Part shown: one piece after another, positions 7,665 to 14,212 of the stretch
Position numbering within the stretch: position 1 is the stretch's first letter
Layout: each line of letters starts with the position of its first letter
Source: a virus
Reading direction: 5' to 3' (one strand)
Length of the DNA: 27,079 bases
Virus record (IMG/VR): IMGVR_UViG_3300009506_000164
Coordinates: 1-27,079 of that record
Made by a program: the position numbers and the translations under genes
The notes under the pieces: model-generated
The model's input: only the letters and a program-made list of their open reading frames with translations
The model's database searches: none
Told to the model about the DNA's origin: nothing

Positions 7665-8864
7665 TTAAGCCTTCTTTAGGTTGTTGTCAAAGACCCAAAT
7701 GTCGTCAACCTCACCAAACTGCGGCAAGTGAACCGACATGTAGTGGTTGCGAACAGCGGCAAGAGGAACAGTCTTGTCGTCGCGAGACGTCTGACGATCC
7801 AACACCGTCTGCAATGCGATAGGCATCAAAACCGCAACTACGTAGTAGCCGCGATTACGAGCCTGATCAATGAAGAAACGGCGGCGCTTTCCTGACAAGT
7901 TCGTGTTATCAACAACCAGATCGTTTCCTTCCTTTACCAGCTCAATGAAGCGCTGGTTTGCCTTCTGATTAAACTCCTTGTCCTCGATCTGACGTTCATA
8001 CGCGAGGCGATACATCTCCTTTGCAGTCATCTGATCGTACGCCAACTTATGATACTCTGCATCCGAGACATACCAATCCAACCTCAACGCATCCCAAGAG
8101 AATACATTCAGTGTTTCACCAGCAGACTCAGCCTTGTCCACCAATCCGTAAATCAGTGTAGACTTGCCAGTTCCCGACGCACCAATTGGCATATAGAGGA
8201 TAGGCTGTCCCAAATTACGACCAGTGTGTCGCTCAGAGTTGACGATACCCTCGACCAAGTCGTTGAAGCCTTCGATCCACGAATGAACCTTCTGACGCTT
8301 CTCAACGTAGTCATCACTCATTCGACCGTAGGTATCTGCCAACAACATGTTGGTGAAAGCACGAGGACCATTCTCAGGAAACAGCTCAACAGCAGTCAGC
8401 GCAAGGTTGTGTAGCTTCTCAGCCTTCTTAACGCCCCAAGGCAAATGCTTCTCGATGATCCAACCAACACGGTAGATATCAAAGGCAGTGAACTCAAAGC
8501 GATCAGCCAACATTGCGAAGTTTGTGGCAGCCCAGTTTTCCCACATACGAGCGGAAATCTGCTCGTGACCGCCAAACGACTTGTAGTGACCACGCTCAGG
8601 CTTGTACTTGATGCCGTTCTTCTCACAGGCAGAAGGCTTTCCAACGTCATGGAAAGCGCAGGAAAACGCTCCAAGCAGGTCCTCATAAGACCACTCGTCC
8701 TTTGCGAAGTGGACATACTGAGACACGACCATATCCGTGTGAGTGCCGATATTTCGCTCACGGTGCCAAGGAGATTCCTCAGCAACGACAGACATATCAC
8801 GGTACAATTCCGTGGTCTGGAACTCGTTGAAATACCAGTAAATAAAACGCGCCTTGAAATCCAT
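7665..8864 (-). CDS. HD-Pnk: HD phosphohydrolase fused to 5'-OH polynucleotide kinase, 399 residues
   Basis: I start at ATG 8864 (MDFKARF) because AGAGGT lies 7 bases upstream; an in-frame upstream start at 8900 would overlap the promoter. The N-terminal half is an HD domain: H42, the H72-D73 doublet in AFHDVGK, H100 in GGHEQ, H140 and D177 in LLADTYGR are the likely metal ligands. The C-terminal half is a P-loop kinase: Walker A GASGTGKST (228-236), D258 and R261 in SWDALR matching the T4 Pnkp D35/R38 pair, DNTNL (319-323), and an arginine-bearing lid before a VP-x(4)-VR segment as in T4 Pnkp. This order matches the HD-Pnk end-healing enzymes described from Runella, which remove 2',3'-phosphates and phosphorylate 5'-OH ends. 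A likely job is repair of cleaved host tRNA or other RNA. No ligase is in this window. It has its own promoter and terminator. Confidence 0.85.
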   Translation of the reverse strand: MDFKARFIYWYFNEFQTTELYRDMSVVAEESPWHRERNIGTHTDMVVSQYVHFAKDEWSYEDLLGAFSCAFHDVGKPSACEKNGIKYKPERGHYKSFGGHEQISARMWENWAATNFAMLADRFEFTAFDIYRVGWIIEKHLPWGVKKAEKLHNLALTAVELFPENGPRAFTNMLLADTYGRMSDDYVEKRQKVHSWIEGFNDLVEGIVNSERHTGRNLGQPILYMPIGASGTGKSTLIYGLVDKAESAGETLNVFSWDALRLDWYVSDAEYHKLAYDQMTAKEMYRLAYERQIEDKEFNQKANQRFIELVKEGNDLVVDNTNLSGKRRRFFIDQARNRGYYVVAVLMPIALQTVLDRQTSRDDKTVPLAAVRNHYMSVHLPQFGEVDDIWVFDNNLKKA

Positions 8865-8890
8865 GAAAATTACCTCTGTGTTTGATTGTG

Positions 8891-8919
8891 AGTATCCCAC
8901 ACTTTGGGGTGAAAATCAA
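8891..8919 (-). promoter_or_regulatory. Sigma70-like promoter for HD-Pnk with dyad in spacer
   Basis: TTGATT (8919-8914), a 17-base spacer TTCACCCCAAAGTGTGG, then GATACT (8896-8891). The spacer begins and ends like that of the promoter at 25170-25142 (TTCACCC at the upstream end, GTGG at the downstream end), and both contain an imperfect or perfect CACCC/GGGTG dyad. It lies between the gp17 stop and the HD-Pnk start, 26 bases before the ATG. Confidence 0.6.
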
Positions 8920-8924
8920 CAGGT

Positions 8925-10472
8925 TTAGCCAAAAATCATTGGCATTGGGTCATCATCCTCAGGATTACCCGAACCACTTTCTAACCAGTTGTCTTCTTGG
9001 AAGGCATAGAGCTTGTTGTATGCTTCTTGGTCATATGAAGAGATCTCTTCCAAAATGCGCATAACAATCAGTAGTGCCGAAATGCTATCATCTGTTCCAC
9101 CTATTTGGGCAGCGTACGAACCGCTCTTACGAACGTACATTTTGAACTCTTTGAGTGTCATCACGGAATTGATATGGAGATTGCCCTTCTCGATCATTTC
9201 TTTCAGATTGACACAAGCTCGCATTTTTGATTTGGCTGTTGTTGTCATGCCGCGACGAGTTGCACCTGGCTCTGAAACAAACTCAGCTGTGTCACTTGGA
9301 TTCTCATCAGCCTCATACAGTGAAATGATACCTTCACCAACACCGTTATTCTCAACCGAGAAGTACACGATACCACCTTCTCTCTCGATGTACCTGATAA
9401 TATTTTTGAGCACATTGTACACATGTGGAGGTGACATGGAGTTCGAGCGGAATTCCCCAATCTGTTTCATATCGGGAAACGAGACGATGGCAATAACACT
9501 AAAGTCTTCTCCAGATCCAGTAGATGGATCGACCCCAATGAGATAAGTTTTGCCTTTTTCAATCTTCTCCCAGAAATGTACTTCACGTAGATCAAACATT
9601 GGTGGGAAGTTTTGATTCTGTTCAAATCTCTTTGATTCGTTTGCGATCCAAATTGAGTCAAGCAAGAGAGCGTCGGATGATAGGAAGATACATTCAAACT
9701 CCTGCTCCCACTTCCTCTGACCAAACTTACCAATCATTGCTTCTTTGAATGCCTCATCGCGTCCAGGAGGTGCATCCCACTTAACCCACTTTGACTGGAA
9801 TCCATTCACACCAATCTCGGCACCTCGCCACAGTTGTGCAAACAAATTCATATCACCATTAGGAGTGGAAGTGATAATGCAATCACCACCTGTTGACAAG
9901 GTAGGTGCAATAGCAGCCCAGAATTCTTCTGCAATGTTTGGAGCAACAAACGCAAACTCATCAAGATACAGTAGGGAGATAGCCATACCACGGCCTGAGT
10001 CTTCGGATGTTGCTGTTGACTCTATTCGCGAACCATTGTCAAAACCAACACTATGTTTGTTCCATCCGTCATCAACAACGCCTGGTTTCAACCACATTGG
10101 CAAGTGCTCATATGCGTAACGAATACGAGCTATCATTTCCTTAGCACCTTTCTCCTTGTTTGATGCTATCAGGATTGTCTTATCGAAGTTGAAAATTGCA
10201 TACCAGAGAAGATATGCTGATGCAGTTGTTGACTTACCTGTCTGTCGAGCTGAAAGAATGATGTTGTCTCTGTTCTTCCAGTACATTGTTATCAGTTCAC
10301 GCTGATAATCATACAACTCAAAATTTACGGCACCTTTCGTTGGGTGAACGATCTTTACGTATGTTTCGATGAAGTATAATGGATCACGCATACACTTCTC
10401 AAACTCCAACACCTGTTCAGGTGTGAACTCTGATTCTTCGTGCGCACGTTTTATGAACCTATTCTTTGCCAT
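8925..10472 (-). CDS. 17: Terminase large subunit, gp17-like
   Basis: Packaging motor ATPase and nuclease that cuts concatemeric DNA and pumps it into the prohead through the portal. Visible motifs in 515 residues: the adenine-binding region around DYQREL (55-60), Walker A SARQTGKS (74-81), Walker B LLYLDEF with D171 and catalytic E172, coupling motif TSTPNG (201-206), then the RNase H-like nuclease with D315 (GVDPSTGSGEDFS), E374 (VENN) and D461 or D462 (GGTDDS). It is shorter than T4 gp17 (610) but complete. AAGGG lies 5 bases before the ATG. It follows the nuclease-like gene by 36 bases in the order gp4, gp16, unknown, gp17, so the terminase pair is split by an extra gene. It ends DDDPMPMIFG; the C-terminal tail of gp17 normally contacts the portal. 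Confidence 0.97.
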   Translation of the reverse strand: MAKNRFIKRAHEESEFTPEQVLEFEKCMRDPLYFIETYVKIVHPTKGAVNFELYDYQRELITMYWKNRDNIILSARQTGKSTTASAYLLWYAIFNFDKTILIASNKEKGAKEMIARIRYAYEHLPMWLKPGVVDDGWNKHSVGFDNGSRIESTATSEDSGRGMAISLLYLDEFAFVAPNIAEEFWAAIAPTLSTGGDCIITSTPNGDMNLFAQLWRGAEIGVNGFQSKWVKWDAPPGRDEAFKEAMIGKFGQRKWEQEFECIFLSSDALLLDSIWIANESKRFEQNQNFPPMFDLREVHFWEKIEKGKTYLIGVDPSTGSGEDFSVIAIVSFPDMKQIGEFRSNSMSPPHVYNVLKNIIRYIEREGGIVYFSVENNGVGEGIISLYEADENPSDTAEFVSEPGATRRGMTTTAKSKMRACVNLKEMIEKGNLHINSVMTLKEFKMYVRKSGSYAAQIGGTDDSISALLIVMRILEEISSYDQEAYNKLYAFQEDNWLESGSGNPEDDDPMPMIFG

Positions 10473-10508
10473 AGTACCCTTATTTAGATACTAGTTTGAG
10501 AGGGTTAC

Positions 10509-11516
10509 CTACTGCTCAAGTTGGATCTTCAAGCCAATGCGTGTAGCACCTGCAGAAGGACCACCGTAAGTTGCGAGGTTTGCAGACTTAAAACGAGGTA
10601 TCTTGTCGACTGGGTATATTTTGACATCGTCCTTTGCGCGGTTGTAAACAACAAAGTAGTCATCACCACCTTTCTTCAGGTGATCAATAATAACTCGACG
10701 GACGTGATCCATCATTGCAGGGTCTGTTGACTTAAATGCTCTAGGTAGCTTACCAGACTTCAAAACACCCTCATCACCAGCAAATCCAATGGTATGATCC
10801 TCTGCGCGGTACTTGTCAACAAGTTTCTCAAAGGAGTGATACTCACCGTTTGTGACAGCTGCTGCCAGATCATCGAGAAGAGGTATACGAAGACCACGCC
10901 GAAATGATTTGTCAAAGAACGTAATTGGAGCTGTCCAGCTTGCAGTGCCCTTGATCTCAAACTGATGACGCTTACCATCCACACTGACAAGTAAGTCTGG
11001 CTTTGTGCTGCCAACAGGGGCTTTGCCAAGCACCTGAACATGATCTTGTCCGTACTCTTGGTACAGACGCTGTAGGACTTGGTTCTGTGCACTATCACCT
11101 AAAGCAACACGTCCCTGCTTTGCACCGGCTGGTTTTGTGATTGAACTAATTGGAACATAACCAATCGCATCAGCTGCGTCAGCAGAGTTAATTCCTACTT
11201 GCGTGAACACACCATTTGCATTGCGCTTTGGTGCTCCAATTTGAACACCTCTATACAGCGTGCCAGGAATAATGATATGAACTTGGGTTCCAGCTTTGAG
11301 ATGCTCATAACCAGGAACTGGCTGAACAACATCTACAGCCTTATGAAGTTTGAAACCACCACCTTCATTGTTGTGAGGTGAGTTGATGTAATCGGTCCGT
11401 TCACCCGCACCAGAGTAGCCCTTGTTTATATCACCAGGAAAATTTTTGGGGGTGAAAGGTGTCTCTAGGAGATCTTCATGCTCGGCATGAATTGGATGAA
11501 CCTCAAACAGTTTCAT
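10509..11516 (-). CDS. PD-(D/E)XK nuclease-like protein between the terminase genes, 335 residues
   Basis: Residues 173-174 (KPDLL) and 187-189 (FEIKG) give the PD-x(12)-ExK active-site pattern of PD-(D/E)XK nucleases, preceded by a helix with E154 (QRLYQEYG), another common element of the fold. The following S-W-T segment and basic FRRGLR fit a DNA-binding face. Residues 1-140 form a separate region: an N-terminus MKLFEV with an acidic segment containing LLE-T (residues 16-19), a G/P-rich stretch, and a beta segment around TQVHIIIPGTLYRG. The C-terminus ends in TRIGLKIQLEQ. Its ATG overlaps the gp16 stop by one base, so it is coupled to terminase expression. It may be a packaging-associated or restriction-type nuclease, or an internal protein shipped with the DNA. 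The nuclease call rests on motif spacing only. Confidence 0.65.
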   Translation of the reverse strand: MKLFEVHPIHAEHEDLLETPFTPKNFPGDINKGYSGAGERTDYINSPHNNEGGGFKLHKAVDVVQPVPGYEHLKAGTQVHIIIPGTLYRGVQIGAPKRNANGVFTQVGINSADAADAIGYVPISSITKPAGAKQGRVALGDSAQNQVLQRLYQEYGQDHVQVLGKAPVGSTKPDLLVSVDGKRHQFEIKGTASWTAPITFFDKSFRRGLRIPLLDDLAAAVTNGEYHSFEKLVDKYRAEDHTIGFAGDEGVLKSGKLPRAFKSTDPAMMDHVRRVIIDHLKKGGDDYFVVYNRAKDDVKIYPVDKIPRFKSANLATYGGPSAGATRIGLKIQLEQ

Positions 11517-11956
11517 TAGCCTTTCTCCAACAGCTTCATTAGTTCATTGCGGTCCATTATGAGATTCTGATTTAGAGTTTTGGGACGAGCATCTGTATGT
11601 GCCTTGACAACCAGCTTGTCTTTGTTTGATTTAACAGTTGCTTTGGTCTGAACAGCATTGAGGGCAGCAGTTAGAAACTGAACTGCAACTTCGGCGTTGC
11701 GGGCTGCGTACTTACCTTCAACCGTTTCAACAACACCAGACTGAACTTCAAACTGTGTCATGGCAGTTTCATAGATTTCCTGAAGCTGGTCTTCGATCTC
11801 GGCATCTTTGTCATCATAGACACCTTCAATCTTGACAGCCTCCGCAGGCATCTCGGGCTCAATGAATTCAGTCATCGTTGTTCCTGACTCAATCTCAAGC
11901 ACATCCTCTAAAGGGTGCTCAGCAGGCTTTTCTGTCTTCTTGATCTGTCTTGCCAT
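11516..11956 (-). CDS. 16: Terminase small subunit, gp16-like
   Basis: The small terminase regulates gp17 and recognises DNA for packaging. This 146-residue protein has the T4 gp16 layout: an acidic N-terminal part (EPEMPAEAVKIEG), a central helical region (EIEDQLQEIYETAMTQFEVQS and ARNAEVAVQFLTAALNAVQT) of the type that forms the oligomeric coiled ring, and a C-terminal part LNQNLIMDRNELMKLLEKG that parallels the end region of gp16 with its 'NATVF...TELM' segment. Position also supports it: 6 bases after gp4 and just upstream of the nuclease-like gene and gp17. T4 gp16 is 164 residues, so the length fits. A GATAAATA box lies 51 bases upstream inside gp4. Confidence 0.8.
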   Translation of the reverse strand: MARQIKKTEKPAEHPLEDVLEIESGTTMTEFIEPEMPAEAVKIEGVYDDKDAEIEDQLQEIYETAMTQFEVQSGVVETVEGKYAARNAEVAVQFLTAALNAVQTKATVKSNKDKLVVKAHTDARPKTLNQNLIMDRNELMKLLEKG

Positions 11957-11961
11957 AATAA

Positions 11962-12399
11962 TTACCTAAAAATATCCTTTTCCGTCATGATACGGAAAGT
12001 CCAACCGTATTTATCGCAATATTGTTTGGCGGCAGCCCATTTTGCCTGATTTATTGCAAATGTAACATCCTCATACAGCTTGGTTTTGGGGTTGCGTGAG
12101 CGAGAACGACGCTTCTCCTTTGCAGGTTTCACTTCCCAGATCTCCTGTACGATCTGTCCTCTTCGATTCCGATATTGGACCCAATAATCCGGGAAATACC
12201 TGTGTATGCGATTGTCTGTTGGTTTGATGTAGGGAATTATGATCTCTTCCGAAGACCATTTTAGAATGTTTGGATTGTTATCCAAAAATACGTCAGTTTT
12301 ATACTCCCAAGAAGACATGTAGCGAATCTTTGTAGGATCGCCCACGTATTTGTCTGGGTGTTTAGGAGTAAACCATCCTTGCTTGAATCTGCCAGCCAT
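11962..12399 (-). CDS. 4: Head completion protein, gp4/gp50-like, with nuclease-type motif
   Basis: T4 gp4 acts late in head maturation, after packaging, before tail joining. This 145-residue protein aligns by eye over its whole length with T4 gp4 (150 residues): an N-terminal 'QG-F-P-P-K-Y' segment, IRYMSSWEYKTDVF, NPNILKWSSEEIIIPY, then PDYWVQYRNRRGQ, EIWEVKP, INQAKWAAAKQYC and the ending FRIMTEKDIFR. The pair P-D at DYW and E-V-K fourteen residues on has the spacing of a PD-(D/E)XK nuclease site, so an enzymatic role on DNA ends is possible. The start at 12399 is supported by this alignment although no Shine-Dalgarno is obvious; a TCTAAATA box sits 5 bases before it. It is followed after 5 bases by gp16. 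Confidence 0.92.
   Translation of the reverse strand: MAGRFKQGWFTPKHPDKYVGDPTKIRYMSSWEYKTDVFLDNNPNILKWSSEEIIIPYIKPTDNRIHRYFPDYWVQYRNRRGQIVQEIWEVKPAKEKRRSRSRNPKTKLYEDVTFAINQAKWAAAKQYCDKYGWTFRIMTEKDIFR
12008..12015 (-). promoter_or_regulatory. Late promoter box GATAAATA upstream of gp16
   Basis: One base off the late consensus, inside the 3' part of the gp4 gene and 51 bases before the gp16 ATG. Being inside a coding region weakens it, but the box is followed by the same A/T to mixed transition as other late boxes here. Confidence 0.35.
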
Positions 12400-12407
12400 G
12401 CATATAT

Positions 12408-13448
12408 TTAGAAGCTAAAAGGTCCAGCGTTGACAACAGGTCCATCAGGCTTGATTGGATATGTCGCTGGAAGGTCAAGAGAAGCAACAGATTCATCGGA
12501 GAAATCACCCTTGTAGCTAATCTCAAATGAGTCATACTGGAATGTTGCCTCTACCGTTGAAGGACCACTCTGTTCCCAATCCAATTCATTGAATCGAATT
12601 TCTGTGATCTTTGGATTGCGATATGTATAAACAACCATCTTCTTACCAAACTCAAGGATGTGCATCATCTGGATGGACTTCAGAATTGTGACATTACCAA
12701 GATCGGAGTCTGATGGAAGCACGCCTGTTCCAGCTGAGTAGTCAAGTCCAAGAGGATTGATACCTGCATTCGTTGGATCAGCTGTAGAAACACTACCACT
12801 ACCAACACGTAAATTATCCAGAGTTAGAGCATCAATGTTCTGCGTATTCCAGTTCATACCTGCCTCCTCTGTGAACTGGATAGGCTGTTCAGCAATATTG
12901 GTGATTGGACTCATCAAACGAATGTAAGTGTTCCACCAGCTTCCTGTTGCATCTTTCAGGTCATCATACATCGTCATTGTGACAGGCTGGAATTCAGAGC
13001 GTCTCAAAACACGAGTACGATAGTTATACATGTTCACTTCTTCATACTCATAAGTCATGTTTGGACGAGTAGACTGCTTTACAAACCAGTGTGGGTTACC
13101 ATCAACAAAGTGAGTGCCACCAAACAGGTCAGTGAAGTCGGGGTAAAGAGTAAACTTCGTTGCAAACATGAATGGAAATTTTGGTGGTTGCAACTGAGCA
13201 AAATAGCTCGCGTATGGAGTAGGAGGACAACGAAGTTCATTCAATCCACTTGAGAATTGCCCTGCAAGAAAATCACCACGCTTGGCGGCATTGACACCAC
13301 CTTCGATACGATCACCAATGTTTTCTAATGTTGTTTGGAAGTTCTCGTAATCACGACGAACGTCTCGTGTACGAAAAGATGGGGAACGACCACCAATATT
13401 GGTGCCGGTTGTTGTAAAGCTTTTCAAACAGCTGCGTGGATCTGGCAT
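12408..13448 (-). CDS. Second tail-tube-fold protein, probably gp54/gp48-like tube initiator or tube-associated protein
   Basis: 346 residues, ATG 13448 with AAGGAG upstream. Residues 1-75 are an extra N-terminal region (helix around RRDYENFQTTLENIGDRIEGG). From about residue 90 the pattern resembles the tube fold: FPFMFATKFTLYPDF, then RPNMTYEYEEVNMYNYRTRVL, EFQPVTMTMYDDL, and near the end KSIQMMHILEFGK, NPKITEIRFNELDWE and STVEATFQYDSFEISYKG. The same strand order (a shared-sheet strand, 'P-x-T-M-x-x-x-D', 'G-x-W-x-x-x-V-x-x-x-x-L-D-x', 'T-x-x-x-Q-Y-D') is seen in the adjacent gp19. T4 gp54 and gp48, which nucleate the tube at the baseplate, share this fold and this size. It could instead be a second tube subunit. 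Assignment to 54 or 48 cannot be made by eye. It follows the gp19 terminator and has its own late box. Confidence 0.65.
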   Translation of the reverse strand: MPDPRSCLKSFTTTGTNIGGRSPSFRTRDVRRDYENFQTTLENIGDRIEGGVNAAKRGDFLAGQFSSGLNELRCPPTPYASYFAQLQPPKFPFMFATKFTLYPDFTDLFGGTHFVDGNPHWFVKQSTRPNMTYEYEEVNMYNYRTRVLRRSEFQPVTMTMYDDLKDATGSWWNTYIRLMSPITNIAEQPIQFTEEAGMNWNTQNIDALTLDNLRVGSGSVSTADPTNAGINPLGLDYSAGTGVLPSDSDLGNVTILKSIQMMHILEFGKKMVVYTYRNPKITEIRFNELDWEQSGPSTVEATFQYDSFEISYKGDFSDESVASLDLPATYPIKPDGPVVNAGPFSF

Positions 13449-13469
13449 ATAAACTCCTTAGCGTAAGAG

Positions 13470-13477
13470 TATTTATG
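13470..13477 (-). promoter_or_regulatory. Late promoter box CATAAATA for the second tube-like gene
   Basis: One base off TATAAATA, 21 bases before the ATG at 13448, between the gp19 terminator and the gene. AAGGAG lies between box and ATG. Position makes this one of the better one-mismatch boxes. Confidence 0.6.
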
Positions 13478-13492
13478 GTTGGGAACCCAGGC

Positions 13493-13521
13493 AAAAAAAG
13501 AGGGTGCATCCTGCACCCTCT
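13493..13521 (-). terminator. Strong intrinsic terminator after gp19
   Basis: On the minus strand a perfect 10-pair stem AGAGGGTGCA / TGCACCCTCT with a 3-base loop is followed by a run of Ts. It lies 53 bases past the gp19 stop and ends the transcript of the most abundant tail proteins (gp18 and gp19). Confidence 0.9.
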
Positions 13522-13574
13522 GAAAGTCCACGTCCTGTGGAAAGGTCGTCCTTGCTTCGTCCGTGATCCGGAAT

Positions 13575-14165
13575 TTATCCGTTCTGACCTGGACCGCCTG
13601 TTGCAACACCTTGACCCTGATCGTAACCACCGATTAACTGGCGGGCGTGATCATAACGAACCATCATTGTGATCTTCACTGGCTCATTTGCGGAGTAGTC
13701 AAGCTCGGAATAGTCAACGTTCTGCAACCAGCAGCCTTCAACGATCCACTGCTCAATAACAGTTTCATTACCATCCAGCATATCAAGTGTGGTAACAAAC
13801 TTGTAAAGTGCACCTTCGCCTCTAGCTGCTAACCACTGTCCTTCAGCACCAACCAACCACTGCTGTGCTTGTAGCTGATCCTGAACAACTCGTGTAGCTG
13901 TACCAGTAACATCATCCTCGACTGTTAGAGTCATTGGCTCAAAGTTGTACTTACCAGCAACCCATGCACGAGAATTGTAACGATCCAACTGTACTTCTTC
14001 GAAGTTTAGCACTGGTCGAGTAACGGTAACAGCCTGCATCGATAGTGGCTGTGAATCAACACCACCTCCCAAGTTGCTAAAGGTAATGCGCCATCTGTTG
14101 TTCAACTTTGGCTGTAGGATACCAGAGCCTACACCTGGGATTCCCATATCATTAATAGTTGCCAT
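13575..14165 (-). CDS. 19: Tail tube protein, gp19-like
   Basis: Forms the inner tube through which DNA leaves the virion. 196 residues, a little longer than T4 gp19 (163). Visible tube features are RWRITFSNLGG, the strand pair MQAVTVTRPVLNFEEVQLDRYNSRAWVAGKYNFEPMTL as two consecutive strands, DDVTGTATRVVQDQL, and the C-terminal EQWIVEGCWLQNVDYSELDY followed by KITMMVRYDHARQL, which match the conserved 'W-x-L-x-G-x-x-x-x-x-V-x-x-x-x-L-D-Y' and 'V-x-x-x-x-x-Y-D-x-A' patterns. It ends in a G/Q-rich tail. It lies directly downstream of gp18, as in T4, has an exact TATAAATA box 27 bases upstream and a strong terminator downstream, consistent with high late expression. Confidence 0.93.
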   Translation of the reverse strand: MATINDMGIPGVGSGILQPKLNNRWRITFSNLGGGVDSQPLSMQAVTVTRPVLNFEEVQLDRYNSRAWVAGKYNFEPMTLTVEDDVTGTATRVVQDQLQAQQWLVGAEGQWLAARGEGALYKFVTTLDMLDGNETVIEQWIVEGCWLQNVDYSELDYSANEPVKITMMVRYDHARQLIGGYDQGQGVATGGPGQNG

Positions 14166-14192
14166 GTTTTAACTTCCTTTTCCGTTTCCTAA

Positions 14193-14200
14193 TATTTATA
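14193..14200 (-). promoter_or_regulatory. Late promoter, exact TATAAATA, for gp19
   Basis: Exact T4 late consensus on the minus strand in the 47-base gap between gp18 and gp19, 27 bases from the gp19 ATG, with AGGAAAAGGAAG-type purines serving as ribosome binding region. Confidence 0.85.
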
Positions 14201-14212
14201 ATTCAAACTACC

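Noticed and set aside
10481-10488. TCTAAATA as a normal late promoter for gp17
   Set aside because: It is only 8 bases from the ATG, so it cannot give a leader with the AAGGG site; kept only within the close-box observation.
12405-12412. TCTAAATA as a normal late promoter for gp4
   Set aside because: It overlaps the stop codon of the tube-like gene and is 5 bases from the ATG; probably partly chance.
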